Source: Lysinibacillus odysseyi 34hs-1 = NBRC 100172
Lineage (GTDB): Bacteria; Bacillota; Bacilli; Bacillales_A; Planococcaceae
Length of the DNA: 64,000 bases
Direction of reading: 5' to 3'
NCBI RefSeq assembly: GCF_001591965.1
Contig: NZ_BCVX01000003.1
Span: 248,001-312,000, forward strand
The notes under the pieces are model-generated. The model did not search any database and was not told the origin of the DNA. It saw nothing but the letters and a program-made list of their open reading frames with translations. The position numbers and the translations under genes were made by a program. Positions 48,499 to 58,770 of this stretch are shown here, piece by piece (within the stretch, counting starts at the first letter, position 1; each line of letters begins with the position of its first letter).

Positions 48499-48523
48499 AG
48501 GCTACAGGGATTCCCTGTAGCCT
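48499..48523 (-). terminator. Terminator after nrdJ
   Basis: A 12-bp near-perfect stem AGGCTACAGGGA/TCCCTGTAGCCT followed by TTTTTGTTTGC on the minus strand, 11 bp past the nrdJ stop. Nothing else is seen in 48343-48498. Confidence 0.8.
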
Positions 48524-48533
48524 CTCTTTTATA

Positions 48534-51104
48534 TTAAAGACCGCATTTTAGCTGTGCGCCGCAGTTCGTACATGTATTGCAGCCGCCCATTTCTTCTACT
48601 GTACCTTTTCGGCAGACAGGGCAAGTATTTCCTACCTCTGAGCCGATCGTTACATTCGTTTGGGATAATGGTGCAATTGTATCGACTAATACAACACCGC
48701 GTTTTGTTTGTTCTTCCTGCTGTTTCAGTTCTTCAAATTCAAGCTGCTCATCAGAATGAGCTTCTTCTGCTTTTAACGTTAATACTTGCGTATCACGGCT
48801 TCCATCTACATAGACCGTACCACCTTTGGCACCACCACGGTACAGACGCTCGTACACCTTCTCTACTTGGTTTACTGTATAGCCTTTTGGTGCATTTACC
48901 GTTTTGGAGATAGATGAGTCGATCCAGTTTTGGATAATACATTGGACGTCAGCATGCGCTTCCGGTGAAAGCTCCATTGAAGACACGAACCAATGAGGGA
49001 GGTTGTTTTCATCAGCTTCAGGATGTGCAGCTAAATACTCCTGCACAATTTCTGCCTTTACTTCGATGAATTTTCCTAAACGGCCTGAACGGTAGTATGT
49101 GAAGCTGAAATATGGCTCCAGCCCAGTTGCAACGCCAACCATTGTGCCAGTTGAACCAGTTGGTGCCACTGTCAGCAGGTGGGAGTTACGAATACCGTTT
49201 GCCAAAACACCTTCCCGAATATGTTCCGGCATTTTTTTCATGAATCCTGTTTGGATAAATGCTTCACGCAAACGCTTTGTCTCTTCCTCTGTTTCTCCTT
49301 CAAGGAACGGGAAGCTGCCGCGCTCTTTTCCAAGTTCAAGCGATGCTTCATACGCTGCCACAGCAATCGTTTTAAAGATTTCATCTACTAGTTTGTTGCC
49401 TTCTTCTGAACCATATTCCTTTTCACAGTAAATAAGCAAGTCGGCAAGACCCATAACGCCAAGACCTACACGACGCTCCCCTAGCGCTTGCTTACGGTTT
49501 TCCTCTAAGAAGTATGGTGTTGCATCAATGACATTGTCCTGCATTCTTACGCCGATTTTCACTGTTTGGCGCAGTGCTTCATAATCGACAGATTTTGATT
49601 CTTTTATAGCAAACTGCGCTAAGTTAACAGCAGCTAGGTTACATACACTGTACGGAGCTAACGGCTGTTCACCACACGGATTTGTCGCAACTACTTGCTG
49701 GCCGTATGCTTTGGCATTCGTCATGTCATTTGCATTATCGATGAAGAAAATTCCTGGCTCTGCCGCGTATGTAGCACATACATTAATCAAGTTCCAAAGT
49801 TCACGCGCTTTGATTTTACGGTAAACACGAACATTGTAGCCAAGTTTTTCCCATTCGCGCACATCGCCTACTTTATGCCATTCCTCGTTATAGACATCCA
49901 TTTCAGCCGGTGAATAATTCGCTACATCAGGGAAGCGCAGCTCATAATCCAAGTCATTTTCAACAGCATGCATGAAGTCATTCGTCAATGTGACTGAGAT
50001 GTTAGCCCCTGTCAGGAAGTCAGGATTATGGACTGAATACGTACCGCCATCCCGAAGTTTCGCTTCTGCCTCACGGATAATTGTTTCATCAAATCCGCCC
50101 ATACCCGGAATGTTTTTATAGTTTACGATACCTTGATACATCGCTTCATCCTGCAATGTTAAAGGCTTGAATTTCAATTTTTCTTTCGCCAGACGAATAA
50201 TGGACTCGTCCGTTGTATTTTCAATCAAATAACGAAGAATTCGCGGGTTCTGCATTTTCGAAATGATAAATTCTACGATATCTGGGTGCCAATCTGCCAG
50301 CATAATCATTTGCGCTCCACGACGCGAACCGCCCTGCTCAACCAGGTGTGTCAGTTTCGCAATGTCGTCAAGCCAGCTGACTGATCCGGAAGATTTACCG
50401 TTTACTCCACGGGCAAGTGTATTTCTTGGTCGAAGTGTGGAACCGTTCGTTCCGACACCGCCTCCGCGGCTCATGATTTCCATTACCTGCTTGCGGTGAT
50501 CACTGATTCCTTCACGGGAATCAGGTACAAATGGCATTACATAGCAATTGAAGAATGTGACATCTGTTTCAGAGCCCGCACCGTAAATAACACGGCCGGC
50601 TGGAATAAATTTCAGGTCAACAAGCTGCTCATAAAATTTTTCAAACCATTCTTTTCTTGCCTTTTCTGTTTTTTCTACGGCGGCTAAGCCTGTCGCATTA
50701 CGTTTTGCAATTTGCTCGTAATAAATTTCAAGCGGTTTTTCAATAATATCTAATGAACGAGTAATAATACCTGTTGCTTGTTCTTGGTCGTCTTCCAACA
50801 CATGGCGGAAATCTTCTTCAATCAAGATTGCGGCTTTTTTACCTTCCTTATCAATCGATTGAATGATGCCGAGACCGCGTGCAGGAAATTTGGGATCTTC
50901 CTTTACCGTCAGTACAACAAAGTCCCCCGGCTTTAACGTTTTCTTCTCCGTATCCTTAAATGAATAACGGTCAATCATCACAAGACGTGATACACCTTTA
51001 TGCGTAATATGCATATCTGGCGTAATCGGATGCACTTGCGGGAATTGCTCAATATCTTTATTGAGCTGATCTACTTGGATGGTCTGCTCCAACACATTTG
51101 CCAT
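48534..51104 (-). CDS. nrdJ: Adenosylcobalamin-dependent ribonucleotide reductase (class II)
   Basis: Oxygen-independent reduction of ribonucleotides via an AdoCbl radical, 856 residues from an ATG at 51104 behind AAAGGGGGC. The ten-stranded barrel carries the NPCGEQPLAPYSVCNLAAVN catalytic loop near residue 495 (C-x-E), NGSTLRPRNTLARGVNGKSS and APTGSTGTMVGVATGLEPYF. The C-terminus has a CxxC-rich zinc-ribbon-like tail (CPVCRKGT, CNTCTNCGAQLKC) for rereduction. Needs B12, like MutAB. Regulation by NrdR is indicated by upstream boxes. Confidence 0.95.
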   Translation of the reverse strand: MANVLEQTIQVDQLNKDIEQFPQVHPITPDMHITHKGVSRLVMIDRYSFKDTEKKTLKPGDFVVLTVKEDPKFPARGLGIIQSIDKEGKKAAILIEEDFRHVLEDDQEQATGIITRSLDIIEKPLEIYYEQIAKRNATGLAAVEKTEKARKEWFEKFYEQLVDLKFIPAGRVIYGAGSETDVTFFNCYVMPFVPDSREGISDHRKQVMEIMSRGGGVGTNGSTLRPRNTLARGVNGKSSGSVSWLDDIAKLTHLVEQGGSRRGAQMIMLADWHPDIVEFIISKMQNPRILRYLIENTTDESIIRLAKEKLKFKPLTLQDEAMYQGIVNYKNIPGMGGFDETIIREAEAKLRDGGTYSVHNPDFLTGANISVTLTNDFMHAVENDLDYELRFPDVANYSPAEMDVYNEEWHKVGDVREWEKLGYNVRVYRKIKARELWNLINVCATYAAEPGIFFIDNANDMTNAKAYGQQVVATNPCGEQPLAPYSVCNLAAVNLAQFAIKESKSVDYEALRQTVKIGVRMQDNVIDATPYFLEENRKQALGERRVGLGVMGLADLLIYCEKEYGSEEGNKLVDEIFKTIAVAAYEASLELGKERGSFPFLEGETEEETKRLREAFIQTGFMKKMPEHIREGVLANGIRNSHLLTVAPTGSTGTMVGVATGLEPYFSFTYYRSGRLGKFIEVKAEIVQEYLAAHPEADENNLPHWFVSSMELSPEAHADVQCIIQNWIDSSISKTVNAPKGYTVNQVEKVYERLYRGGAKGGTVYVDGSRDTQVLTLKAEEAHSDEQLEFEELKQQEEQTKRGVVLVDTIAPLSQTNVTIGSEVGNTCPVCRKGTVEEMGGCNTCTNCGAQLKCGL

Positions 51105-51167
51105 CACCTTAGCCCCCTTTATCATTATAAAGCTTTCTCAATCTGTACCCGCAAAAACGGAAATCAA

Positions 51168-51183
51168 ACACAAGATATTGTGT
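51168..51183 (-). promoter_or_regulatory. NrdR box 1 upstream of nrdJ
   Basis: ACACAAGATATTGTGT, a palindrome matching the NrdR consensus (ACACWATATATWGTGT, 14/16 with W positions), set inside a larger 30-bp inverted repeat (51161-51190). 64 bp before the nrdJ start. Confidence 0.75.
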
Positions 51184-51199
51184 TTGATTTATACGCTCT

Positions 51200-51215
51200 G
51201 AACTATATATGGGTA
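51200..51215 (-). promoter_or_regulatory. NrdR box 2 upstream of nrdJ
   Basis: GAACTATATATGGGTA on the plus strand, a weaker box whose left half fits the consensus. It lies exactly 32 bp (three helical turns) from box 1, the usual tandem spacing for NrdR, next to an AT-rich promoter region. Confidence 0.55.
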
Positions 51216-51343
51216 CATTTTATACACTTTTAAAAGATTACAACAGATTTTTTTTTCAAACAAGGGCTTGATTTTTTTTTATTTTTAGGAACCGTCCATA
51301 TATCAACGTTTCTTAAACTAAAATTTTTTTCAAACAAACGTTC

Positions 51344-52174
51344 CTACTTTTTGAAATTCCAGGCATCATTCGCATATTTTTCTTTTTCCAATTGTTCTAT
51401 ATATGCTAATTGCTCTTTTGATAATTCGTAAGGAACTAATTCAATGCCTAAAGCATGCTGAAAACCGTTTTTAAACGCCTCTATACACTGTTCAACTGTA
51501 AAAGGCTTATCTACCAGCCTGTTCATTGCCACAGCCTTCTCAGGCAGCTTTTTACGCATTTTTTCACGGGCTTCCTCATTTGCAAATTGAAATAAGGATA
51601 ATAATTTTTCTTCATCTAAATCCAATAAAATAGCCCCGTGCTGTAGTATGACACCTTTTTGGCGCGTTTGGGCACTTCCTGCTACTTTCTTTCCTTCTAC
51701 AACAAGCTCATACCAGCTCGGTGCATCAAAACAAACTGCACTTTTCGGTTTCTTTAGATCTTCCTGCTTTTCTTCTGTATCCGGTACGCTGAAATAAGCA
51801 TCTAACCCGAGATTGCGGAATCCAAGAAGCAACCCTTCGCTTAACACGCGATATGCCTCTGTCACGGTTTTTGGCATATTGGGGTAGCCCTCTTCGACAA
51901 TAATGGAATAGGTAAGCTCATATTCATGTAATACTGCACGTCCACCTGTAGGTCTTCTAACGAACCCTAATCCTTGACGCTGAACTTCTTCAAAATTTAT
52001 ATCTTTATGTACTTGTTGGAAATAACCAATCGATAATGTCGCGGGATTCCATTCATAAAAACGGATTACCGGAGGAATAAGTTTCTCGCTATGCCAATTT
52101 AACAGCGCCTCATCCATCGCCATATTAAAAGAAGGGCTGCAAGGCCCGGAGTTGATAAAATACCATTGTTTCAT
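51344..52174 (-). CDS. lipM: Octanoyltransferase LipM (YqhM)
   Basis: Transfers octanoate from ACP to GcvH in lipoate synthesis. The start at 52174 ([11 protein letters not shown]) behind GGAGG gives 276 residues, close to 278 in B. subtilis. Family motifs: NMAMDEALL near residue 15, [32 protein letters not shown] with the catalytic Cys, and the conserved Lys in [14 protein letters not shown]. Sits beside gcv genes, whose H protein and the Bkd E2 need lipoyl groups. Confidence 0.93.
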   Translation of the reverse strand: MKQWYFINSGPCSPSFNMAMDEALLNWHSEKLIPPVIRFYEWNPATLSIGYFQQVHKDINFEEVQRQGLGFVRRPTGGRAVLHEYELTYSIIVEEGYPNMPKTVTEAYRVLSEGLLLGFRNLGLDAYFSVPDTEEKQEDLKKPKSAVCFDAPSWYELVVEGKKVAGSAQTRQKGVILQHGAILLDLDEEKLLSLFQFANEEAREKMRKKLPEKAVAMNRLVDKPFTVEQCIEAFKNGFQHALGIELVPYELSKEQLAYIEQLEKEKYANDAWNFKK

Positions 52175-52207
52175 TTTGTGCCTCCATAAAGTATTTAGTT
52201 TACTTAC

Positions 52208-52236
52208 TCGACTAACGTCCTGTTCTCTTTTATAAT
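52208..52236 (+). promoter_or_regulatory. SigA-type promoter for yqhL
   Basis: TCGACT (52208-52213), 17-bp spacer, perfect TATAAT (52231-52236), 33 bp before the GTG start. Confidence 0.55.
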
Positions 52237-52268
52237 ATACCTGATAGATAGAAAGGGGAAATAATAAC

Positions 52269-52652
52269 GTGCAAGTATTAATTACCATCGCCATCATCCT
52301 AGGAGTCATTATCGCCTATGTGTTGATCAATTCATTCCGTTTAAAAAAGGCCGTGACAGGTTTGACACAGGAAGAATTCATCAAAGGCTACCGTAAAGCG
52401 CAATTAATTGATCTTAGAGAACCAAAAGAATTCGAAGCTGGTCATATTCTAGGCGCACGCAATGTCCCAATGACGCAGATGAAACAGCGACATAAAGAAA
52501 TCCGGCCGGACTTGCCAGTATACCTGTACTGTCAAAACACAGGTCGCAGTGCACGTGCTGCTTTAATGCTGAAGAAAAAAGGCTATAATCAAATTTACCA
52601 ATTACAAGGCGGCTTTAAAACTTGGACAGGTAAAGTAAAATCGAAAGCATAG
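52269..52652 (+). CDS. yqhL: Membrane-anchored rhodanese-like protein (YqhL)
   Basis: A 127-residue protein with an N-terminal membrane anchor ([18 protein letters not shown]) and a single rhodanese domain: [20 protein letters not shown] and the active-site loop with Cys in [14 protein letters not shown]. Probably a sulfurtransferase or phosphatase-like protein facing the cytosol. GTG start behind GAAAGGGGAA. Divergent from lipM. Confidence 0.9.
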   Translation: MQVLITIAIILGVIIAYVLINSFRLKKAVTGLTQEEFIKGYRKAQLIDLREPKEFEAGHILGARNVPMTQMKQRHKEIRPDLPVYLYCQNTGRSARAALMLKKKGYNQIYQLQGGFKTWTGKVKSKA

Positions 52653-52660
52653 CATATGGA

Positions 52661-52684
52661 GAGCTCCCATTGGGGGCTTTTTTC
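52661..52684 (+). terminator. Terminator after yqhL
   Basis: A short stem AGCTCCC/GGGGGCT followed by TTTTTT, 9 bp past the yqhL stop. Confidence 0.7.
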
Positions 52685-52888
52685 TATGGCCGCCAGTTCT
52701 ATTGCATGAATGAACTGTCGATCACTGCGTCTCTTCTCGCTTTATCACATTTTATTGTCGAAGCCCTGTTAGAAAAGAGAAGATTCATTGACAAATTTTT
52801 TAAGTTTCTTCTTATATAATATAAAACGCTATGAAGTCAAACATTTTGCTCCTCCGTTTTTCAAACAAAATACGTTATTTTTCATAAA
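52685..52888. other. Intergenic region between yqhL and gcvPB
   Basis: AT-rich convergent spacer without a supported ORF or RNA. Confidence 0.4.
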
Positions 52889-52918
52889 AAAACGCACAGA
52901 GCAAGCCCTGTGCGTTTT
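52889..52918. terminator. Terminator after gcvPB
   Basis: An 11-bp stem AAAACGCACAG/CTGTGCGTTTT with an 8-nt loop and T-rich flanks, ending the gcv operon. Confidence 0.8.
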
Positions 52919-52955
52919 ATTTACTTAGCATTTCCCAGTGATATGACACTTATTT

Positions 52956-54422
52956 TTAAGCTTGCTTTGTATAGCGAAGTACTGGTGTACGGGCAGCTCG
53001 TGTTTCATCCAATCGGGATATAACTGTTGTATGAGGAGCCTCCTGGACGATTTCAGGTGTTGCTTCCGCTTCTTTGGCAATTTGAATCATGGCATCACAG
53101 AATGCATCCAATGTTTCTTTTGACTCTGTCTCTGTCGGCTCGATCATGATGCCCTCCTCCACATTCAGCGGGAAGTAAACAGTCGGTGGATGATAGCCAA
53201 AGTCTAGCAGACGCTTCGCAATATCAAGTGTGCGTACACCAAGCTTCTTCTGGCGGCGCCCTGATAGAACAAACTCATGCTTACAATGACGGTTATACGG
53301 CAGGTCAAAATACTCTTCAAGGCGACGCATCATATAGTTTGCATTTAACACAGCATATTCCGTCACGGCTTTAAGCCCGTCTGGACCCATTGTACGGATA
53401 TACGTATAGGCACGTACATTGATACCAAAGTTGCCGTAGTATGGTTTAACTCGACCGATTGATTGTGGACGTTCGTAATCAAAATGATATTTTCCTTCCT
53501 CTGTTTTAACAAGAACTGGCTTTGGAAGGAATGGAATTAACTCGGCCTTCACACCAACAGGACCAGAACCGGGGCCGCCTCCGCCATGCGGACCTGTGAA
53601 TGTTTTATGAAGGTTTAAATGGACGCAGTCAAAGCCCATGTCCCCAGGGCGTGCCTTGGACATAACAGCATTTAAATTGGCCCCGTCATAGTATACTTTA
53701 CCACCGACACCATGAATAATTTCGGCCATTTCTAAAATATTCTCTTCGAATAATCCTAATGTATTGGGATTTGTCAGCATTAATGCTGCTGTATCCTCTC
53801 CGACAACCCGGCGAAGATCATCTAAATCTACAAGGCCGTCTTCATTTGATTTTACGGTAATTGTCTCAAAGCCCGCTACTGTAGCAGAAGCAGGATTTGT
53901 ACCATGGGCAGAGTCAGGCACAATCACTTTATTGCGGTGCCCTTCCCCATTTGCTTCGTGGAACGCACGGATCATCATAAGAGCCGTCCATTCACCATGG
54001 GCGCCGGCTGCCGGTTGGAGTGTTACTTCATCCATCCCAGTAATTTCTACAAGGGATTGCTGTAGATCATATAAAAGTTCCATTGCTCCTTGCACAGAAT
54101 CTTCGTCCTGAAGAGGATGGATATTAGCAAAACCATTATAGCGTGCTACATTTTCATTGATTTTCGGATTATATTTCATCGTACAAGAGCCAAGAGGATA
54201 GAAGCCTGAATCCACCCCGTGATTTCTGCGAGATAATGCTGTATAGTGACGCATAATATCAAGCTCTGATACTTCCGGCAGTTCTGCAGCCTCCTCACGG
54301 ATATAGCCGGCAGGTAAAAGCTCCCCTAAATCAATATCCGGTACATCCAGCGGCTCAAGATTATAACCGATGCGCCCTTCTTTTGTTATTTCAAAAATTA
54401 ATGGTTGGTTTTCGTGACTCAT
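52956..54422 (-). CDS. gcvPB: Glycine dehydrogenase (decarboxylating) subunit 2
   Basis: The PLP-bearing half of P protein, 488 residues. The cofactor Lys is in [18 protein letters not shown] near residue 270. Other features: [15 protein letters not shown] near residue 75, [15 protein letters not shown] and [15 protein letters not shown]. Decarboxylates glycine onto lipoyl-GcvH with GcvPA. Overlaps gcvPA by four bases. Confidence 0.97.
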   Translation of the reverse strand: MSHENQPLIFEITKEGRIGYNLEPLDVPDIDLGELLPAGYIREEAAELPEVSELDIMRHYTALSRRNHGVDSGFYPLGSCTMKYNPKINENVARYNGFANIHPLQDEDSVQGAMELLYDLQQSLVEITGMDEVTLQPAAGAHGEWTALMMIRAFHEANGEGHRNKVIVPDSAHGTNPASATVAGFETITVKSNEDGLVDLDDLRRVVGEDTAALMLTNPNTLGLFEENILEMAEIIHGVGGKVYYDGANLNAVMSKARPGDMGFDCVHLNLHKTFTGPHGGGGPGSGPVGVKAELIPFLPKPVLVKTEEGKYHFDYERPQSIGRVKPYYGNFGINVRAYTYIRTMGPDGLKAVTEYAVLNANYMMRRLEEYFDLPYNRHCKHEFVLSGRRQKKLGVRTLDIAKRLLDFGYHPPTVYFPLNVEEGIMIEPTETESKETLDAFCDAMIQIAKEAEATPEIVQEAPHTTVISRLDETRAARTPVLRYTKQA

Positions 54423-55762
54423 TGTAATGCCCCCATTTCTGCTACTAACGCATCGATTTCCTCTTTTGTACGCAGTTCAGTGACAGCGATCAATGCATGA
54501 TTGGCCATTTCTGGATCTACACGCCCTAAATCGAACCCGCCGATGATGCCCTTTTCCAGCAGTCCTTTATTTATTTCTGTTACTGATCTATTAGTTTTCA
54601 CGACAATTTCATTGAAATGAGCGCCCTGGAACGGAACAGTAAACCCAGCGCTTTCAAATGCATTTTTTGCATAGCGCGTTTTTACGATATTTTGTTTAGC
54701 CATGTCCCGTACGCCCTGCTTACCTAGCGCCGTCATTCCCACTGAAGCCGCAAGCGCAAGTAAAGCTTGGTTCGAACAAATATTAGAAGTTGCCTTATCA
54801 CGGCGAATATGCTGTTCGCGTGCCTGTAATGTTAATACATAACCACGGCGTCCCTCTTGGTCTACTGTCTCACCTACAAGGCGCCCAGGCACTTTACGCA
54901 TTAACTTTGTTGTTACAGCAAAGAAGCCGCAGTGCGGACCCCCAAAGTTCTCAGAAATACCAAACGGTTGTGCATCTCCAGCTACAATATCAGCTCCTAA
55001 TTTACCAGGAGGCGTCAATACACCAAGTGCCAATGGATTAGCAGATACGATAAATAATCCTTTGTGATCATGCGCAATTTCACCCATCAATTTCAAATCT
55101 TCAATTTGTCCATAAAAATTCGGATACTGAACGATTACCGCAGCTGTTTGATCATCCATCAGGTCTTTTAAAGCCTCTATATCAGTTACCCCATTTTTTG
55201 TTGGGATCGTTACTACTTCAATTGACTGGCCATATGCATATGTTGTCACAACATCCTTATATTCCGGATGTACTGACCCGGAGACAAGCAGTTTTTTCCG
55301 TTTCGTATGCCCAGCAGCAAGCATACCTGCCTCTGCAAGTGCTGTCCCGCCGTCATACATAGATGAATTCGCTAAATCCATTCCTGTCAGCTCTGCAATC
55401 ATTGTTTGGAATTCGAATATTGCTTGTAGTTCACCTTGCGAGATTTCCGGCTGATACGGTGTATAAGCTGTGTAAAATTCTGAACGAGAAATGACATGGT
55501 CAACAATTACCGGCTTATAATGGTTGTATACACCAGCTCCTAAGAAGGATACATTATTTGTCGTATCAGCATTTTTGGCTGCCAGTGCTGCAAGCTCTTT
55601 CATTAAAGCAGCTTCAGATTTTGCCTCTTTTATATTGTATAACCCTTGGAATCGGACCTTTTCTGGAATATCAGAAAATAGTTCATCAATCGAAGAAACG
55701 CCAATCGTTTCCAGCATTTCTTTTTGATCTTGTTCCGTCATTGGTAAATAACGATGTTTCAT
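54419..55762 (-). CDS. gcvPA: Glycine dehydrogenase (decarboxylating) subunit 1
   Basis: The N-terminal half of P protein, 447 residues: [18 protein letters not shown] near residue 72, [20 protein letters not shown] and [12 protein letters not shown]. Works as a heterodimer with GcvPB. The split P protein is normal for Bacillales. Fifteen bases after gcvT. Confidence 0.96.
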   Translation of the reverse strand: MKHRYLPMTEQDQKEMLETIGVSSIDELFSDIPEKVRFQGLYNIKEAKSEAALMKELAALAAKNADTTNNVSFLGAGVYNHYKPVIVDHVISRSEFYTAYTPYQPEISQGELQAIFEFQTMIAELTGMDLANSSMYDGGTALAEAGMLAAGHTKRKKLLVSGSVHPEYKDVVTTYAYGQSIEVVTIPTKNGVTDIEALKDLMDDQTAAVIVQYPNFYGQIEDLKLMGEIAHDHKGLFIVSANPLALGVLTPPGKLGADIVAGDAQPFGISENFGGPHCGFFAVTTKLMRKVPGRLVGETVDQEGRRGYVLTLQAREQHIRRDKATSNICSNQALLALAASVGMTALGKQGVRDMAKQNIVKTRYAKNAFESAGFTVPFQGAHFNEIVVKTNRSVTEINKGLLEKGIIGGFDLGRVDPEMANHALIAVTELRTKEEIDALVAEMGALQ

Positions 55763-55777
55763 GTTTGACCCTCTTTT

Positions 55778-56875
55778 CTAGTTTTTTACACGCTTATAAA
55801 ATGGTGTTTCTACCACAACCGCCGGAATAAGCTTTCCGCGGATTTCAATCTCTACTTCCGTGCCAATTACGGCTTTGGAAGTCTCAAGTAATGCTAAACC
55901 GATATTCCGTTTTGTCATCGGTGACTGGGTACCAGTTGTTACTTCACCAATTTCCCGGCCATCTTTGAAAACTTTATAGCCATGACGCGGAATACCTTTA
56001 CCTATCATTTCCACTCCTGCGAGCTTGCGTTTTAACCCTTCTTCCTTTTGGACAGCCAGAGCCTCTCGTCCGATAAAGTCAGTAGTCAGCTTTACCGCAA
56101 AACCAATCCCCGCTTCTAGAGGTGTGATGTCTTTTGATAATTCCTGGCCATACAGCGGCAGGCAGGCTTCAAAGCGCAGCGTATCCCGGGCCCCAAGTCC
56201 AGCAGGGACCGCGCCTTTTTCTTTACCTGCTTCCAAAATTTTATCCCATAGGTCAATAATCGCTTCCGGCTGGCCGTAGATTTCAAATCCGTCTTCTCCT
56301 GTATAGCCGCTGCGGGATACTAATACGTTATGTCCTGCGATATCCACATTGTCTTTGAATTTAAAGTATTTAATATCGTTTAATTTTTCTGACGTTAATG
56401 TTTGCAGGATTTCTTCTGCTAACGGGCCTTGCAGCGCAATTTGGGCATACTCGTCTGATTTATTTATAATGTCTACATCTCCACTTTTTTGAGAGAGCAT
56501 CCACTCATAATCCTTTTCAATATTAGCGGCATTCACACACAGCAGGTATCGATTATCATCTAGACAATAGACTAGTAAATCATCCACAACTCCGCCTGTT
56601 TCATAGCACATCGCATTATACTGGGCACTGCCAATTTGGATTTTAGAAATATCATTTGATAAAAGTTTTTGTAAATATGCCGAGGCATCCGGTCCTTCTA
56701 CAAAAATTTCACCCATATGGGAAACATCGAAAAGCCCTGCACGGTTCCGTACTGCTTCATGCTCCTCTTTTATAGAAGAAAACTGTACAGGTAACTCCCA
56801 GCCGCCAAAATCAATTGTTTTTCCACCATATTTGCTATATGAATCAAATAGTGGTGTGCGTTTTAAATCGCTCAT
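55778..56875 (-). CDS. gcvT: Aminomethyltransferase (glycine cleavage T protein)
   Basis: A 365-residue tetrahydrofolate enzyme releasing ammonia and making methylene-THF. The start at 56875 ([13 protein letters not shown]) lies 6 nt after AAGGAGG; an in-frame ATG at 56905 has no site. Motifs: [16 protein letters not shown] near residue 50, QLQYNAMC-type [13 protein letters not shown], and [16 protein letters not shown] near 230. First gene of gcvT-gcvPA-gcvPB under the glycine riboswitch. The H protein gene is not in the window. Confidence 0.97.
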   Translation of the reverse strand: MSDLKRTPLFDSYSKYGGKTIDFGGWELPVQFSSIKEEHEAVRNRAGLFDVSHMGEIFVEGPDASAYLQKLLSNDISKIQIGSAQYNAMCYETGGVVDDLLVYCLDDNRYLLCVNAANIEKDYEWMLSQKSGDVDIINKSDEYAQIALQGPLAEEILQTLTSEKLNDIKYFKFKDNVDIAGHNVLVSRSGYTGEDGFEIYGQPEAIIDLWDKILEAGKEKGAVPAGLGARDTLRFEACLPLYGQELSKDITPLEAGIGFAVKLTTDFIGREALAVQKEEGLKRKLAGVEMIGKGIPRHGYKVFKDGREIGEVTTGTQSPMTKRNIGLALLETSKAVIGTEVEIEIRGKLIPAVVVETPFYKRVKN

Positions 56876-56975
56876 AAAAATCCTCCTTCGATGTAGGTCG
56901 TTCAAAAACTTGTTACGTTGTTCAGGCCACTCTTAATTATCTTACATTGTGGAATGGAAAATAGTTTTCTCCATC

Positions 56976-57018
56976 AAAAAAGGACAGACGAATCCCTTGA
57001 TTGGAATTCTCTGTCCTT
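56976..57018 (-). terminator. Riboswitch-controlled terminator before gcvT
   Basis: A long stem (AAGGACAGA-GAATTCC / GGGATTC-TCTGTCCTT with one G-U and one bulge) followed by TTTTTTG on the minus strand. It sits between the aptamers and gcvT, so it is the expression platform. Confidence 0.85.
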
Positions 57019-57195
57019 GCACCTGAAAGTTACACCTACTATTGGCTTCAAGCCACATATATAGGCTTTCCCCTTTGGTGGCCGACTAGACGGCACTCTC
57101 CAGAGTTGCGTCCTGTACGAGTCTTTTTGCCTGAGAGATTCATAGCTTCTCTACTTGCTCCTTCGGCGACGCAACATTACGTTCTCTCCCCGTAC
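57003..57195 (-). promoter_or_regulatory. Tandem glycine riboswitch
   Basis: Two consecutive glycine aptamers on the minus strand. Aptamer 1 starts GGGGAGAGAACG and contains CGCCGAAGGAGCAA and AATCTCTCAGGCAAAA. Aptamer 2 starts CTGGAGAGTGCC and contains CACCAAAGGGG and TTTCAGGTGCAAGGAC. Glycine binding would prevent the terminator and turn on gcvT-gcvPA-gcvPB. Classic layout for Bacillales. Confidence 0.93.
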
Positions 57196-57329
57196 ACTCA
57201 TCCGCTTCTTATTCAACATTCCAGACTATCTAGATGTTCTTAGCCATATCCTAACATTGAATAGGATATAAAGGCAAACATTTTTTAAAAACAGGCATAA
57301 AACGAACATTAAACACTAATTTTTATTAA

Positions 57330-57842
57330 TTATTCGCCTTTTAATCTATTCACTTGGAATGCTATATATTCCACGATTTGTCTGATAGGTCTGTCCTCTG
57401 TTAAAACCTGGATGTGTCCGGCCTCTCTGTAAAATTTTCTTCTTTTTTGGTATAACTCATGCAATTCTTCTTTTGTTAATCGTTGTACAATCGGGCGGTT
57501 TTTATCATTTCGTATTCTGACATAAATATCTTCAAATACGGCGTCTAAAAAAAAGACAAGACCTGTCCGGCGCATAATCCGGCGGTTTTCCTCTCTCATC
57601 GCTACACCGCCGCCCGTTGCAATAATGCATGCCTCATTACGGAAGTTTTCTAGAAACTCGGTTTCTATTTCCCGGAAGCGCTCTTCTCCGTACCTTTCAA
57701 AAATCTCCGGAATGGTCATCCCCATTTGTCGTACAATTTCATGATCCATATCATAGTAGGGCATTTTTAAAAAGTAGCTTAGTCTCCGTCCAATAGCACT
57801 TTTTCCGCAACCCATAAAACCGACTAAATAAATTTTCCGCAT
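57330..57842 (-). CDS. aroK: Shikimate kinase
   Basis: ATP-dependent phosphorylation of shikimate, 170 residues. P-loop GFMGCGKSAIGRRLS at residues 8-22, shikimate-binding DMDHEI and EFLENFRNE, IATGGGVAMR near residue 75. Start has GGTGAT. Downstream of comGG as in Bacillus. Normal length. Confidence 0.95.
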   Translation of the reverse strand: MRKIYLVGFMGCGKSAIGRRLSYFLKMPYYDMDHEIVRQMGMTIPEIFERYGEERFREIETEFLENFRNEACIIATGGGVAMREENRRIMRRTGLVFFLDAVFEDIYVRIRNDKNRPIVQRLTKEELHELYQKRRKFYREAGHIQVLTEDRPIRQIVEYIAFQVNRLKGE

Positions 57843-57873
57843 GGCCTATCACCTTCTTTGTCGCTTAAAAAAA

Positions 57874-58089
57874 TTAGTTCTCACTGATTAATATTTGTAG
57901 TATATCAATCGTAGCACGAACATTCGACAATTCCAATGAATTATAAATTTTTATTTCCATCTGAAAAGTAAGGGCGTAAGTTAAACAGGCACCCGTTACT
58001 AAAAATAGTAAAACGATGGCCAGCGGAAAAAGGGCCCCCTGCTCACTCCGAATATGGCTCCACAACAAAGCTCCTCTCCCTTTCAACAC
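57874..58089 (-). CDS. comGG: Competence pseudopilin ComGG, short form
   Basis: A 63-71-residue protein with a prepilin-like start (SEQGALFPLAIVLLFLVTGA: Gly-Ala cleavage site then a hydrophobic helix) and a short C-terminal part. Most likely the start is the TTG at 58065 behind AGAGGAG; the first ATG at 58089 lies deep in comGF. B. subtilis ComGG has about 124 residues, so this is short. Last comG gene and assigned mainly by order. Confidence 0.7.
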   Translation of the reverse strand: MLKGRGALLWSHIRSEQGALFPLAIVLLFLVTGACLTYALTFQMEIKIYNSLELSNVRATIDILQILISEN

Positions 58090-58525
58090 CGTCCTCCAAT
58101 TTCACTTGTAACAGCAGTCTATTTCCATACAGCGTAAACAGTGCACTTGTCACACCTGTCAGTATCGTTTCATTTCCATTGTTCTCTCTTTTCCATATAA
58201 CATTATTGAGAAACTGAATAGTATATACTTTATCCGGGGTTGTCACAGTAGCTATCAATCCGTCTTCCGATACGGCAACCTGGCTGATCCCATATGGTAA
58301 ATATTGATTAATGTCATTTACACACAGCTCCCAATCTGCCTCTAGCCGTACATTCTTTATATCTGTCATTTTGTGGTATTGCATTAAAATCAAATAAAGA
58401 AGATGACTGAAAACTATTAACAATATCAGTTGCAGCAATGCCTCTATCAACGTAAACCCCCGCTCTTGCCCTGTAAATCGACACACATTTTCTGCTGGCC
58501 TTTTAAATCGCTGTACGTAACACAT
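58043..58525 (-). CDS. comGF: Competence pseudopilin ComGF
   Basis: About 147-160 residues. Prepilin motif RGFTLIEALLQLILLIVFS, then a globular domain (YKVYTIQFLNN, VKLEDGVERERSF-type strands). The reading frame overlaps comGE by up to 79 bp; a GTG at 58486 is a more plausible start than the ATG at 58525. Minor pseudopilin of the DNA-uptake machine. Order comGE-comGF-comGG conserved. Confidence 0.85.
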   Translation of the reverse strand: MCYVQRFKRPAENVCRFTGQERGFTLIEALLQLILLIVFSHLLYLILMQYHKMTDIKNVRLEADWELCVNDINQYLPYGISQVAVSEDGLIATVTTPDKVYTIQFLNNVIWKRENNGNETILTGVTSALFTLYGNRLLLQVKLEDGVERERSFVVEPYSE

Positions 58526-58770
58526 ATTTCTCCGCTATTGTATTGCCAATTATATTCGGTATCATCAATTTTGATCATCCCTTTCGTGGTCCCAAGATAA
58601 GCCGCCTCCTTCACTCCGTTATATGCGGCTTCACTCGCGCGGTAGGCTATTTTCTCATTTTGGAGTCTTTCTTGCAGGCTGTTTACAGCTGGCAGCAGCG
58701 TAACTGTTACCAGCGATAAAATCACTATACTCAACACTGTTTCCAACAATGTAATCCCCTGTTCACTCAA
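58447..58770 (-). CDS. comGE: Competence pseudopilin ComGE
   Basis: A 107-residue minor pseudopilin. The prepilin cleavage motif EQGITLLETVLSIVILSL lies right after the Met, followed by a helical spine and a short C-terminal domain with a Cys pair (EICVTYS, KMCVDLQG). It overlaps comGD by 8 bases. Confidence 0.85.
   Translation of the reverse strand: MSEQGITLLETVLSIVILSLVTVTLLPAVNSLQERLQNEKIAYRASEAAYNGVKEAAYLGTTKGMIKIDDTEYNWQYNSGEICVTYSDLKGQQKMCVDLQGKSGGLR

Noticed and set aside
57247-57271. Inverted repeat ATATCCTA/TTAGGATAT as an aroK terminator
   Set aside because: Eight-base arms but no U-tract on the minus strand; it more likely lies in the gcv promoter region by chance.
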